A stretch of 64,000 nucleotides of DNA from [Synechococcus] sp. NIES-970 (GTDB lineage Bacteria > Cyanobacteriota > Cyanobacteriia > Cyanobacteriales > MRBY01), in contig AP017959.1 of assembly GCA_002356215.1 (NCBI GenBank), positions 124,001 to 188,000 on the forward strand, in the 5' to 3' direction. Shown piece by piece: positions 34,351-42,277 of this stretch (position 1 is its first letter; each line of letters starts with the position of its first letter). The translations under genes and the position numbers were made by a program. The notes under the pieces were generated by a model that worked only from the letters and a program-made list of their open reading frames with translations, was not told where the DNA came from and made no database searches.

Positions 34351-36630
34351 ATGATACTTAACGCCATTACCCCTGATATTTCTTGGATTGCTTCTTGGAA
34401 CATCCTGCAACAGCTCTGTCACCTCTGGCGGCGGTTTGGTATTACCACAACGCCCCGCGATCGCCTTTACCTCAGCAGTGCCCAGCTCCAGGACCTCGGC
34501 TTGGCGTTAGATTATGATGTCTTTCACCTACTGGTAGAAGCTGAGTTTGTCGCCCTGCTCTGGGCCAAGGATCGGGGCACAACAGCACCAGAAACTGACA
34601 CTGGTAGCCAGTACGAAATTTCGATGGTGTTTGACCCCCAGGCGATCGCCCCCATTTTCGAGACCCTCCTCAAGGAAGAACGCGACTGCCCCCCCCTGGC
34701 TGCCCTGCGAAAAATCCCCCTGCCCCAACGCTCTGCCATTCCCCCCGAGCTGATGGTCGGACTTTTAGAAATTGCGCGATCGCCTTCGATCCAAGAGGTC
34801 GCTACCGAAGGCATTACCCTACCGAATCAGCCCCTTAATGTTCTCCTCAGCCAGCGTCTTGAACAGGAAAAAATCCTCAATAATGTGACCCACCGCATTT
34901 GTCAAAACCAAGACCTCCTGGTGACGGTGCGCATGGCCCTCGAACAGGCCCAACGGTTACTGCGAGTTGATCGCCTATTGGTCTACCAATTGGATCTGCC
35001 CACAGCAGATCCTGAAAAACTGAGCAGCCGCGTGACCTTTGAAGTGACCGCCTCAAAAAAAATTACGTCCTTGCTCCATTTTGACCAGGACGAATGCCTC
35101 ACCAATAACCAACTCATCAAAAACGCCTATCTCCATGGTAAACACTTAGCAGTCAGTGACATTGACGCCGACCCCCACCTCAGCCCCTGCTTTCGGGCCC
35201 AACTCCAAGAAATGCAGGTGAGAGCAAAGTTGGTCGTGCCTCTGATTGTGGAACGGCGTCTCTGGGGCTTGCTCATTGCCCACCAGTGCCAAGGGACCCG
35301 CCGCTGGCGTCAACATGAGATCACTTTCTTGACCCATGTGGCAGAATATTTGGCGATCGCCATCCTCCAAGCCCGTTCCTACCAGCAGCTCCAAGAACAA
35401 AAAACAAACCTCGAAACCCTCGCGCAACAACGGGCCCGGGAACTAGAAGATGCCTTGCTTTCGGCCCAGGTCGCCAGCCAATCCAAAAAAGAATTTATCC
35501 ATATCATGAGCCATGAGCTGCTCACTCCCCTGACGTCGATCATTGGCTTATCCAATACCCTGAGTCACTGGGCCGCCCCCGAAAACGCGAAACAGCTCTC
35601 CCCCGAGAAACAGCGCCACTATCTACAAACTATCCATGAAAGTGGGATTCGCCTACGCAATCTCCTCCAGGACATCTTAGACTTTTCCCAGACAGAGGCA
35701 GCCCGTTCGGTCCTCGATCTACAACAATTTTCTCTCAAGCAGCTCTGCCATCAGGTGCTGGGTTCTTTTCAGGAGTTGGGCGATCGCCAGGGCATCACCC
35801 TCAAATTTATCAACCAGCTAGAACCAGAACAGGACTTCTTCTTCGCCGACCCGCTCCGCCTCGAAAAAATCCTCAGCCACCTCCTCTCCAATGGCATCAA
35901 GTTCACTTCCCATGGGGGTGAGGTCACCTTGAGTATTTGGCGCGAAAAACAGCAGGACGTAATTTTTCAAGTCAAAGACACAGGCATCGGTATTCCATCC
36001 CAACAGATTCCTCTCCTGTTTGAGCAGTTCCAACAACTAGAACCTTCCATGAGTCGTCGCTATGACGGGGCGGGCTTTGGGCTCGCCCTTGTTAAACAGC
36101 TCGTCGAAATTCACCAGGGAAAAATTCACGTCACCTCCACCCCCAAAAAAGGTTCGCTGTTTACGGTACGCATCCCTAACCAAGTGCCCCGCAATTTACA
36201 CCCCACGAGTCCTGGTAGCCTTGGGGGCAATCAGGGGGGAACAATCGTCCTGGTTTCCCAGGATGAGGAAATGGCCACCCTCATCTGTGAATTACTCACG
36301 GCGACTAACTACCAAGTCATCTGGCTTATTGATAGTGAAATTGCCAGCCGTCAAATTACAACCCTCCAACCAGTGTTGGTGATCCTTGATGCTTGTCAAC
36401 ATAAAATTCAAATTGAGGACATCATCAACAGTCTTAAAACAGCACCCCAAACCCAACAAATTCCTACTTTTTTAATCGGGGATCACCTTGAAACGGCCCA
36501 ATGGCAAACACTCAAAAAACAAGGATTTCAAGACTACCTCTCTAAGCCAATCCAGAGTGAGCAGCTAATCGATATGGTGAATCACCATGTCACTCACCAT
36601 TACCTCGGTACGAATAACCCCCAGAATTGA
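34351..36630 (+). CDS. hybrid histidine kinase with a phytochrome-like GAF domain
   Basis: 759 residues. An N-terminal ~150-residue region is unrecognised. A GAF domain (~187-340) follows, with WGLLIAHQC in the style of cyanobacteriochrome GAF domains and Cys280 (SPCFRAQLQEMQVRAKLVVPL) at the position of the canonical bilin-binding Cys, though the usual following His is Phe. Then HisKA with His388 (HIMSHELLTPLTSIIG), the ATPase domain (N-box LSHLLSNGIKFT, DTGIGIP, GAGFGLAL) and a C-terminal receiver (~640-755) with VSQDEEM, an Asp in VILDACQ and LSKP. It is a light- or redox-sensing candidate. No response-regulator gene is adjacent. Confidence 0.85.
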   Translation: MILNAITPDISWIASWNILQQLCHLWRRFGITTTPRDRLYLSSAQLQDLGLALDYDVFHLLVEAEFVALLWAKDRGTTAPETDTGSQYEISMVFDPQAIAPIFETLLKEERDCPPLAALRKIPLPQRSAIPPELMVGLLEIARSPSIQEVATEGITLPNQPLNVLLSQRLEQEKILNNVTHRICQNQDLLVTVRMALEQAQRLLRVDRLLVYQLDLPTADPEKLSSRVTFEVTASKKITSLLHFDQDECLTNNQLIKNAYLHGKHLAVSDIDADPHLSPCFRAQLQEMQVRAKLVVPLIVERRLWGLLIAHQCQGTRRWRQHEITFLTHVAEYLAIAILQARSYQQLQEQKTNLETLAQQRARELEDALLSAQVASQSKKEFIHIMSHELLTPLTSIIGLSNTLSHWAAPENAKQLSPEKQRHYLQTIHESGIRLRNLLQDILDFSQTEAARSVLDLQQFSLKQLCHQVLGSFQELGDRQGITLKFINQLEPEQDFFFADPLRLEKILSHLLSNGIKFTSHGGEVTLSIWREKQQDVIFQVKDTGIGIPSQQIPLLFEQFQQLEPSMSRRYDGAGFGLALVKQLVEIHQGKIHVTSTPKKGSLFTVRIPNQVPRNLHPTSPGSLGGNQGGTIVLVSQDEEMATLICELLTATNYQVIWLIDSEIASRQITTLQPVLVILDACQHKIQIEDIINSLKTAPQTQQIPTFLIGDHLETAQWQTLKKQGFQDYLSKPIQSEQLIDMVNHHVTHHYLGTNNPQN

Positions 36631-36688
36631 CCCCAGGCGATCGCCCCGCCGGTCAGCTTGACCCAGAACAGAACTGCAAACGGACCCC

Positions 36689-37636
36689 ATGCGCAATCTT
36701 TATCCTCCCCTCCAGCCTTACCACCACAATAAGCTTTCCGTTTCCGAACTCCACACCCTCTACTACGAAGAATCCGGCAACCCCGACGGTAAACCCATTA
36801 TTTTTATCCACGGCGGCCCTGGTGGTGGCTGTCCCCCCATCTATCGGCAATTTTTTGATCCCCACCACTGGCGTATTATTCTGTTCGACCAACGGGGTGC
36901 TGGCCAAAGTACCCCCAGGGCAGAGCTGCGGGACAATACGACTTGGGATCTCGTCGCTGATATCGAAAAGCTGCGAAAACACCTCGCCATTGATCAATGG
37001 TTTATTTTTGGCGGCAGTTGGGGCAGTACCCTTGCCTTGGCCTATAGCCAAACCCACCCTGACCACTGCCTCGGCCTAATCCTCCGGGGAATTTTTCTCC
37101 TGCGTCAAAAAGAAATTCAATGGTTCTATCAATATGGAGCCAGCGAGATTTTTCCCGACGCCTGGGAAAGTTACCTCAAGCCAATTCCCCCCGCAGAACG
37201 CCATGATTTAGTCAATGCCTATTACAAGCGCCTCACCAGTGCCGACCCCAAAATTCGCCTGGAAGCAGCTCAGGCCTGGGCCGTGTGGGAAGGGAGTACC
37301 AGTCGCCTGATTCCCTCTGCCGCCAGTAAAGTCAGCTTTGCCAGACCAGAATTCGCCGAAGCTTTTGCCCGCATTGAGTGCCATTATTTTGTCAATAAAG
37401 GTTTTTTTGACACAGAAGACCAACTCCTCAAAAATGTCGACCGTATTCGTCACCTGCCCGCTGTAATTGTCCAGGGACGTTATGATGTGGTCTGCCCGAT
37501 GACCAGTGCTTGGGAACTCCACCAGGCTTGGCCCGAAGCGGAGTTTATTATGGTGCCTGAAGCGGGCCATTCGGCATTTGAACCGGGCATTCAAACCGCC
37601 CTCCTTAAGGCAACAGATGCCTTTGCACAGCGATAG
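36689..37636 (+). CDS. pip: proline iminopeptidase
   Basis: 315-residue alpha/beta hydrolase. HGGPGGG forms the oxyanion region, FDQRGAGQSTPRAEL follows, and the nucleophile elbow GGSWGS carries the catalytic Ser (~111). The acid lies in GRYDVVCP and the His in AGHSAFE near the C-terminus. It matches serine peptidases of the S33 family that remove N-terminal proline. Length is typical. Between the hybrid kinase (59 bases upstream) and cbiT (24 bases downstream), same strand. Confidence 0.9.
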   Translation: MRNLYPPLQPYHHNKLSVSELHTLYYEESGNPDGKPIIFIHGGPGGGCPPIYRQFFDPHHWRIILFDQRGAGQSTPRAELRDNTTWDLVADIEKLRKHLAIDQWFIFGGSWGSTLALAYSQTHPDHCLGLILRGIFLLRQKEIQWFYQYGASEIFPDAWESYLKPIPPAERHDLVNAYYKRLTSADPKIRLEAAQAWAVWEGSTSRLIPSAASKVSFARPEFAEAFARIECHYFVNKGFFDTEDQLLKNVDRIRHLPAVIVQGRYDVVCPMTSAWELHQAWPEAEFIMVPEAGHSAFEPGIQTALLKATDAFAQR

Positions 37637-37660
37637 TTTTTTACCTTGGAGTTTTTTTCC

Positions 37661-38251
37661 ATGGCGTGGCATTACAAAACCCCCGGTATTCCTGATCAAC
37701 TATTTCAGCGGTTACCCGGTATTCCCCTCACAAAACGGGAAGCAAGATTATTGATTATTTCGGCCCTACGCATGGAGGCTGATTCGGTGCTCTGGGATAT
37801 TGGGGCGGGAACAGGAACAATTTCTGTGGAAGTGGCTCTATTGTGTCCCCAAGCCCAGATCATTGCTGTTGAGCGAGATGAAGAGGTCGCGGATCTGGTG
37901 CGTCGTAATTGTGAGCATTTTCAGACTCGCAATATTACGGTGGTAGAGGGCAATGCGCCGGAATGTTTTGCGCAAATAACCATGAAACCCGACCGAATTT
38001 GTTTGGGGGGCGGAAAGCCCATCAAAACTCTTTTAAGTGAGGCATGGGATGCTCTCCGGGATGGGGGACGGGCGGTGGCCATGGCCACGAATTTAGAGCA
38101 GCTTTATCAGCTTTCGGAGGGGTTTTCGGAACTGCAGGCGCGCAATGTAGAGGTGGTACAGGCGGCCATTAATCGTCTAGAAACCCAAGGGATGCGGCAG
38201 GTGTTTGCGGCGGTAGACCCAATGTTTATTCTCAGTGGGGAAAAAATTTAA
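37661..38251 (+). CDS. cbiT: CbiT, precorrin-8/cobalt-precorrin decarboxylating methyltransferase
   Basis: 196 residues from the ATG at 37661; a TTG 15 bases upstream is a weaker start, and GGAG at 37648-37651 serves the ATG. It has GIPLTKREARLLIISALRM, the SAM motif LWDIGAGTGTISVEVALLCP and VEGNAPECF, then CLGGGKPI. It catalyses C15 methylation and C12 decarboxylation in the cobalamin (B12) pathway. In other bacteria it is fused to CbiE as CobL; here it stands alone. Follows pip by 24 bases and precedes ksgA by 56. Confidence 0.85.
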   Translation: MAWHYKTPGIPDQLFQRLPGIPLTKREARLLIISALRMEADSVLWDIGAGTGTISVEVALLCPQAQIIAVERDEEVADLVRRNCEHFQTRNITVVEGNAPECFAQITMKPDRICLGGGKPIKTLLSEAWDALRDGGRAVAMATNLEQLYQLSEGFSELQARNVEVVQAAINRLETQGMRQVFAAVDPMFILSGEKI

Positions 38252-38307
38252 GGGAGAGAATGCTTGTAAAATAAACCCCTGGCTTTGATGGAGTAAAGAG
38301 AAAAGTA

Positions 38308-39129
38308 ATGCGCCCCCGCAAACAATTTGGTCAACATTGGCTTACGGATCAACGAATTTTAGATGAAATTGTGGCGGCGGCTGATCTGCAACCAACAGAC
38401 CGGGTTTTGGAAATTGGCCCTGGTAAAGGGGCACTCACAGGACGACTCCTGCCCCAGGCGGCGGCGGTGTTGTCCGTTGAAATTGACCGGGATCTGTGTA
38501 AGTATATGGTCCGCAATTTTGGCGATCGCCCGAATTTTTTATTATTAGAGGCGGACTACCTCCAGGCAGATATTGACGAATTTTTAGGAGATTTTCCCCA
38601 GTTCCAACATCCCCGCAAGGTGGTGGCGAATATACCCTACAACATCACAGGGCCGATTCTTGCGAAACTTCTGGGAACCATCGATCAGCCGAACCCCAAT
38701 CCCTTTGATTCCATCGTGCTGCTGATTCAAAAAGAAGTGGGCGATCGCCTGGTGGCTACTCCCCATACCAGGGCCTTTGGCGCCCTAACCCTGCGGGTAC
38801 AATATCTGGCTGATTGCGAAACGGTATGCCTTGTCCCGCCAAAAGCCTTTTACCCCAAACCCAAGGTGGAATCGGTAGTTGTACGCCTCCGGCCCCGGCC
38901 CTTGGCCCAACCTGCCCAAAACCCAAAATTACTCGCCACTTTGATCAAAGTGGGCTTTGCCAGTAAGCGTAAAATGTTGCGCAATAATCTCAAAGGACTT
39001 TATGACCTAGAAATCCTCGACCCGATTTTTAGCGATCTGGGCATTTCTGCTCAGGCCCGGGGTGAAGAGGTGGATCTAGTGCAGTGGATTGCCCTGAGCG
39101 ATCGCCTGGATGCTTACCCAAAGGAATAG
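38308..39129 (+). CDS. ksgA: KsgA/RsmA, 16S rRNA dimethyladenosine transferase
   Basis: 273 residues with KQFGQHWLTDQRILDEIV at the N-terminus, SAM motif LEIGPGKGALTGRLL and the catalytic NIPYNITGPIL block, followed by VQYLADCETVCLVPPKAFYPKPKVESVVVRL. It dimethylates the two adjacent adenosines near the 3' end of 16S rRNA. Length is typical. Its last 16 bases overlap the end of the converging cupin gene. Lies 56 bases after cbiT on the same strand. Confidence 0.93.
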   Translation: MRPRKQFGQHWLTDQRILDEIVAAADLQPTDRVLEIGPGKGALTGRLLPQAAAVLSVEIDRDLCKYMVRNFGDRPNFLLLEADYLQADIDEFLGDFPQFQHPRKVVANIPYNITGPILAKLLGTIDQPNPNPFDSIVLLIQKEVGDRLVATPHTRAFGALTLRVQYLADCETVCLVPPKAFYPKPKVESVVVRLRPRPLAQPAQNPKLLATLIKVGFASKRKMLRNNLKGLYDLEILDPIFSDLGISAQARGEEVDLVQWIALSDRLDAYPKE

Positions 39130-39410
39130 TGCTTTTTCACAGCTTGAGTAATCTCCCAGGTGCAAGCGAGGCCCGGCGCAAAGGTGACGAGATCGCCTTT
39201 CCCCATCGTGACTGGCAGACCTCCCTCTGGGGTGACAGTCACTTCTCCCTCTAAGAAATAACAGGTTTCCACCTCATCGTAGTACCAGGGGAATGTGGAT
39301 ACGTCCTTTGTCCAAATGCCCCAGGTCATTACCCCAAGTGCGGCTAATCGCTCTGGGCTGGGCTGCCGTTCAATCTGAATGCTGGTGGTACTTGTGGTCA
39401 TTGTGTTCAC
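39114..39410 (-). CDS. small cupin-fold protein
   Basis: 98 residues from a GTG, or 95 from the ATG at 39401; neither has a good Shine-Dalgarno. One cupin barrel: TWGIWTKDVSTFPWYYDEVETCYFLEGEVTVTPEGG and GKGDLVTFAPGLACTWEI. It resembles (R)-ureidoglycine-type DUF861 cupins, which are mostly small and uncharacterised. The metal-binding His pattern is weak, so enzyme activity is unsure. It overlaps the ksgA 3' end. Confidence 0.75.
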   Translation of the reverse strand: MNTMTTSTTSIQIERQPSPERLAALGVMTWGIWTKDVSTFPWYYDEVETCYFLEGEVTVTPEGGLPVTMGKGDLVTFAPGLACTWEITQAVKKHYSFG

Positions 39411-39446
39411 CGAAAAAAGAAAATCGCGTTTTGTTGTCGAAGAAAG

Positions 39447-40169
39447 CTAGTTCTGGAAATACAGGCGGCCGTCAAGATCCACAAGGCGCACCCGTACATT
39501 CATCAGTTCAGCTTCTTCCCGTTGGGTGAAAGGGCCGATGGCAATGTGGGGCCCCCGGGGTGCTGTTCTCGCCTCGATCAAGCTTTGCTGAATGCCCATC
39601 TGTTGTAGTTGGGTCTGAATCGCCTGTTCGCGCCCCCGGCTAGGAATTGCCACAAAATAGCCCCCTGTGCGGGCTCCAGAAATCGTTGCTTCTGTACCAA
39701 AGGCACTACCTGAACCGGTATCAATAATTTCGGCCATAACCCCGCTCGCCAGCAAATCACTCCGGAGGGCTTCAGCGTTTGCTCGCTCAGAAAAAAGACC
39801 AACCTGAATGCGATCGCCTTTGATAAATGCACCGGGTTCCACCAGGCGCACCGTAGCCAACATTGATGGATTTGTGCCCAAAACATCAACTCGATAGCGG
39901 GCCGCAGCCCCAGACCAAGGGGTGACCGTGGTAGTGGGTGTACCTGTGGGCGCTTCAAAAATATACTCTTGGCCCGTAGTCGGGACTGGCGTGACCACGC
40001 TACTGTCGTACAGGGTGGGGGTCGGTGTTGCATCTTCAAACAATGGAATCACCGGCGGCGGTTCGGGGAGAGGCTCAAAGGTAAAAACTTCCTGGGCGAT
40101 CGCCCCAGAGGCACCGATCAAGAACCCCCCCAGGGAACCTAGTAAAACAGATAGATAGGACTTCAACAC
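39447..40169 (-). CDS. secreted SPOR-like repeat protein
   Basis: 240 residues with a GTG start, supported by GGAGGA about eight bases upstream on the coding strand. A signal peptide (LLGSLGGFLIGASGAIA-QE) is followed by a Pro/Thr-rich linker. The C-terminal ~150 residues look like two SPOR-like units: ~89-140 (YRVDVLGTNPSMLATVRLVEPGAFIKGDRIQVGLFSERANAEALRSDL) and ~165-240 (GGYFVAIPSRGREQAIQTQLQQMG, HIAIGPFTQREEAELMNVRV). SPOR domains bind denuded peptidoglycan at division sites, so an envelope role is likely. Confidence 0.72.
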   Translation of the reverse strand: MLKSYLSVLLGSLGGFLIGASGAIAQEVFTFEPLPEPPPVIPLFEDATPTPTLYDSSVVTPVPTTGQEYIFEAPTGTPTTTVTPWSGAAARYRVDVLGTNPSMLATVRLVEPGAFIKGDRIQVGLFSERANAEALRSDLLASGVMAEIIDTGSGSAFGTEATISGARTGGYFVAIPSRGREQAIQTQLQQMGIQQSLIEARTAPRGPHIAIGPFTQREEAELMNVRVRLVDLDGRLYFQN

Positions 40170-40341
40170 CGATCTTTTCCTCCGTCACCGAACGGACTCA
40201 ATGGCATGTTTTGATGAGACGATTTTAGTCAAAATTTAGCGCAACCCCTACAACCAATTGATTTAAAGATGCCTTTTGTTAGAAAAAGTTTCGCGAAAAT
40301 AGGCGATCGCCCATGGCTCTTTTTTTACCCTGACTGACTCT

Positions 40342-41910
40342 TTAAACAGGCATCAGAGTAGGCTTAGGCGCTGTCATTTTGGCAGTTAACGCCTCCTCCA
40401 GGGGAGCCCGTCCCAAACGTTCCTCCAAAATAGCCATCACTTCCCGCCCGAAATCATTGGGGTTTTGCCGCCATGCCTGGAGACACACTTCCCCAAAGAA
40501 GGATCCGAGGGGTTCCGGGTTCCACAGGAGCTTTTTCGCCGTCCAGGGCATCAAACTCATGGGGTTATAGCCCGGCTTGAGCACCTTTTGATCAAAAGCA
40601 TATTGTTCTAGGTGGGTATGGGGTTGCAGACCAATGAAGAAAATCGCAGGCTCCACCTTATCAACCCCAAAAATCTTCTCAAGTTCACGATGGTAAGCAA
40701 TGGTTTGGCGGATCGTATCAAAGGTTTCGTCGATCACATTGAAGGAATAATTTACCGAAACCACATCATTAAATCCTGCGGCCTTAAGATCCCGGCAATT
40801 TTGCAACACCCGCCGCAGGTTGTAACCCATGCGCATTTTCCGGACGAGCTCTTGGGAGCCGCTGGTAATACCAATTTCAAAATAATTCATCCCCGTCTCA
40901 ACCATCAGATCACAGATTTCAGGGGTGAGGTTATCGGCGCGGATATAGGAAGCCCAGTGGATATCACTCATGCCAGAGTCGCGGATCGCCTGGAGCAGCT
41001 CCACTACATCATCCATGTATTTTTTCGCCGGAATAAACTGGGCGTCGGTAAACCAAAAATTACGAATGCCCCGATCATAGAGTTGACGCATCTCCGCTAC
41101 CACTTCAGCGGCGGGGTTCACCCGGACTTGTTTGCCTTCAACCACGGTGTAGACGCAGTAGCAACAGTTGTGGGGACAGCCCCGCTTGGTCTGTACACCG
41201 ATATAAAAATCGTTTTCCTGGAGATAGTAGTCAAATTCTGGCCAAATCTTCGCGATGTATTCGTAATTACAGGCGGTTTTTTCAAAGGGGGTGGGTTCTT
41301 CGTGGATCATGCCGGGGCGTAGTTCCGCCTGGCCGACCACATAGCAGCGCTGATCAGAAAAATCTTGATTGTTGAGAAGACGCTCTAAGAGGGTTTCTCC
41401 TTCGCCAATGGAGACGATCGCCCCCTTGGGCAATGTGGTTTTGAGCTGTTCATAAAAGACACTGACCGCGCCGCCACCGACGACGATGCGGGCGTCAGGA
41501 TGATATTCCTGGGCCTTTTTGAGACCCTGCTTGATGAGGCCCAAATTACGCCACAGTTCGCCGTAGTAGGCGGCCATCACCTTGAGACCCCCAAACGCGC
41601 CCCGCAGTTTGATAAAGGGATTTTTGGCGTAGAAAATCTCAAAGGAGTTTTGCAGCGGATTACCGCCTCGCCCCCCCACAGGGGCATAGATCTGGATATC
41701 TCGCCAGGAAAAAACTAATAGGGTGGGTTTGAAGTTGGCGATCGCCTCGTCGAGGGCTTGTTTGTAATCCAGGGGCGGCACGGCCCCCAGGTCGAAAATC
41801 TTTTGCTCAAGGTCAGGGAAAAGCTTATGAACATGATCTGCCAAGTACACCACACCAATGGGGAAAATCGGGTTACAGGGGAGGCGGACATAGAGGAGGC
41901 GCTGGGTCAT
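40342..41910 (-). CDS. B12-binding-domain radical SAM protein
   Basis: 522 residues. The N-terminal ~150 resemble the cobalamin-binding region of the B12-radical SAM class (LPCNPIFPIGVVYLADHV, LVFSWRDIQIY). The radical SAM core has the cluster motif RGCPHNCCYC (C-x3-C-x2-C) near residue 245 and a TIM-barrel half (WFTDAQFIPAKKYMDDVVELLQAIRDSG, ETGMNYFEIGITSGSQELVRKM). A C-terminal ~120-residue segment is specific. I know the class from BchE-type and methyltransferase enzymes, but not this member's substrate. A single gene divergent from phoX. Confidence 0.8.
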   Translation of the reverse strand: MTQRLLYVRLPCNPIFPIGVVYLADHVHKLFPDLEQKIFDLGAVPPLDYKQALDEAIANFKPTLLVFSWRDIQIYAPVGGRGGNPLQNSFEIFYAKNPFIKLRGAFGGLKVMAAYYGELWRNLGLIKQGLKKAQEYHPDARIVVGGGAVSVFYEQLKTTLPKGAIVSIGEGETLLERLLNNQDFSDQRCYVVGQAELRPGMIHEEPTPFEKTACNYEYIAKIWPEFDYYLQENDFYIGVQTKRGCPHNCCYCVYTVVEGKQVRVNPAAEVVAEMRQLYDRGIRNFWFTDAQFIPAKKYMDDVVELLQAIRDSGMSDIHWASYIRADNLTPEICDLMVETGMNYFEIGITSGSQELVRKMRMGYNLRRVLQNCRDLKAAGFNDVVSVNYSFNVIDETFDTIRQTIAYHRELEKIFGVDKVEPAIFFIGLQPHTHLEQYAFDQKVLKPGYNPMSLMPWTAKKLLWNPEPLGSFFGEVCLQAWRQNPNDFGREVMAILEERLGRAPLEEALTAKMTAPKPTLMPV

Positions 41911-42277
41911 GGCGACAGGGGCAGATGTTGTTACATAAGTTAATCCTTATCAATTATAAGGAAAATCTGCCTGGGGGCGATCGCCTCCGGTGTTTTGTGA
42001 CCAACCATCAGAGGCCCAATTGCCAAATCAATAAAAACCCCGGCTGCAATTGCAATGGTTTATTTTTCTTTGCGGTAAAATTAGCCAAGACTTAATATTT
42101 TGGCGAAATAGCCTTAATTCCGGCTTAATTTTGCCAACGATAATAATAAGCGGCGTGTCAATTTAATCCTGATTTTTTGACCATTCAAACCTCAACTATC
42201 TGTGATTGTGATGGTCAAAAATAAAACTTCAAAATCAGCAATTTTTTGGACGCAAATCAATTAAGCCCCCTAAAACC
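41911..42277 (+). promoter_or_regulatory. intergenic region with the phoX promoter
   Basis: 367 AT-rich bases between the divergent radical SAM and phoX genes. It holds one HIP1 octamer (~41979-41986), the Pho box at 42091-42131, a -10-like GATAAT at 42139-42144, and about 130 bases of apparent leader. No other gene was found. Confidence 0.6.
42091..42144 (+). promoter_or_regulatory. Pho box and -10 element of phoX
   Basis: CTTAATAT (42091), CTTAATTC (42113) and CTTAATTT (42124) lie on an 11-base grid; the unit expected at 42102 is degenerate. Cyanobacterial SphR/PhoB boxes are 8-bp repeats with 3-bp spacers, so the phasing fits. GATAAT begins eight bases after the last repeat, the right place for a -10 in a PhoB-type promoter. 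Confidence 0.72.
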
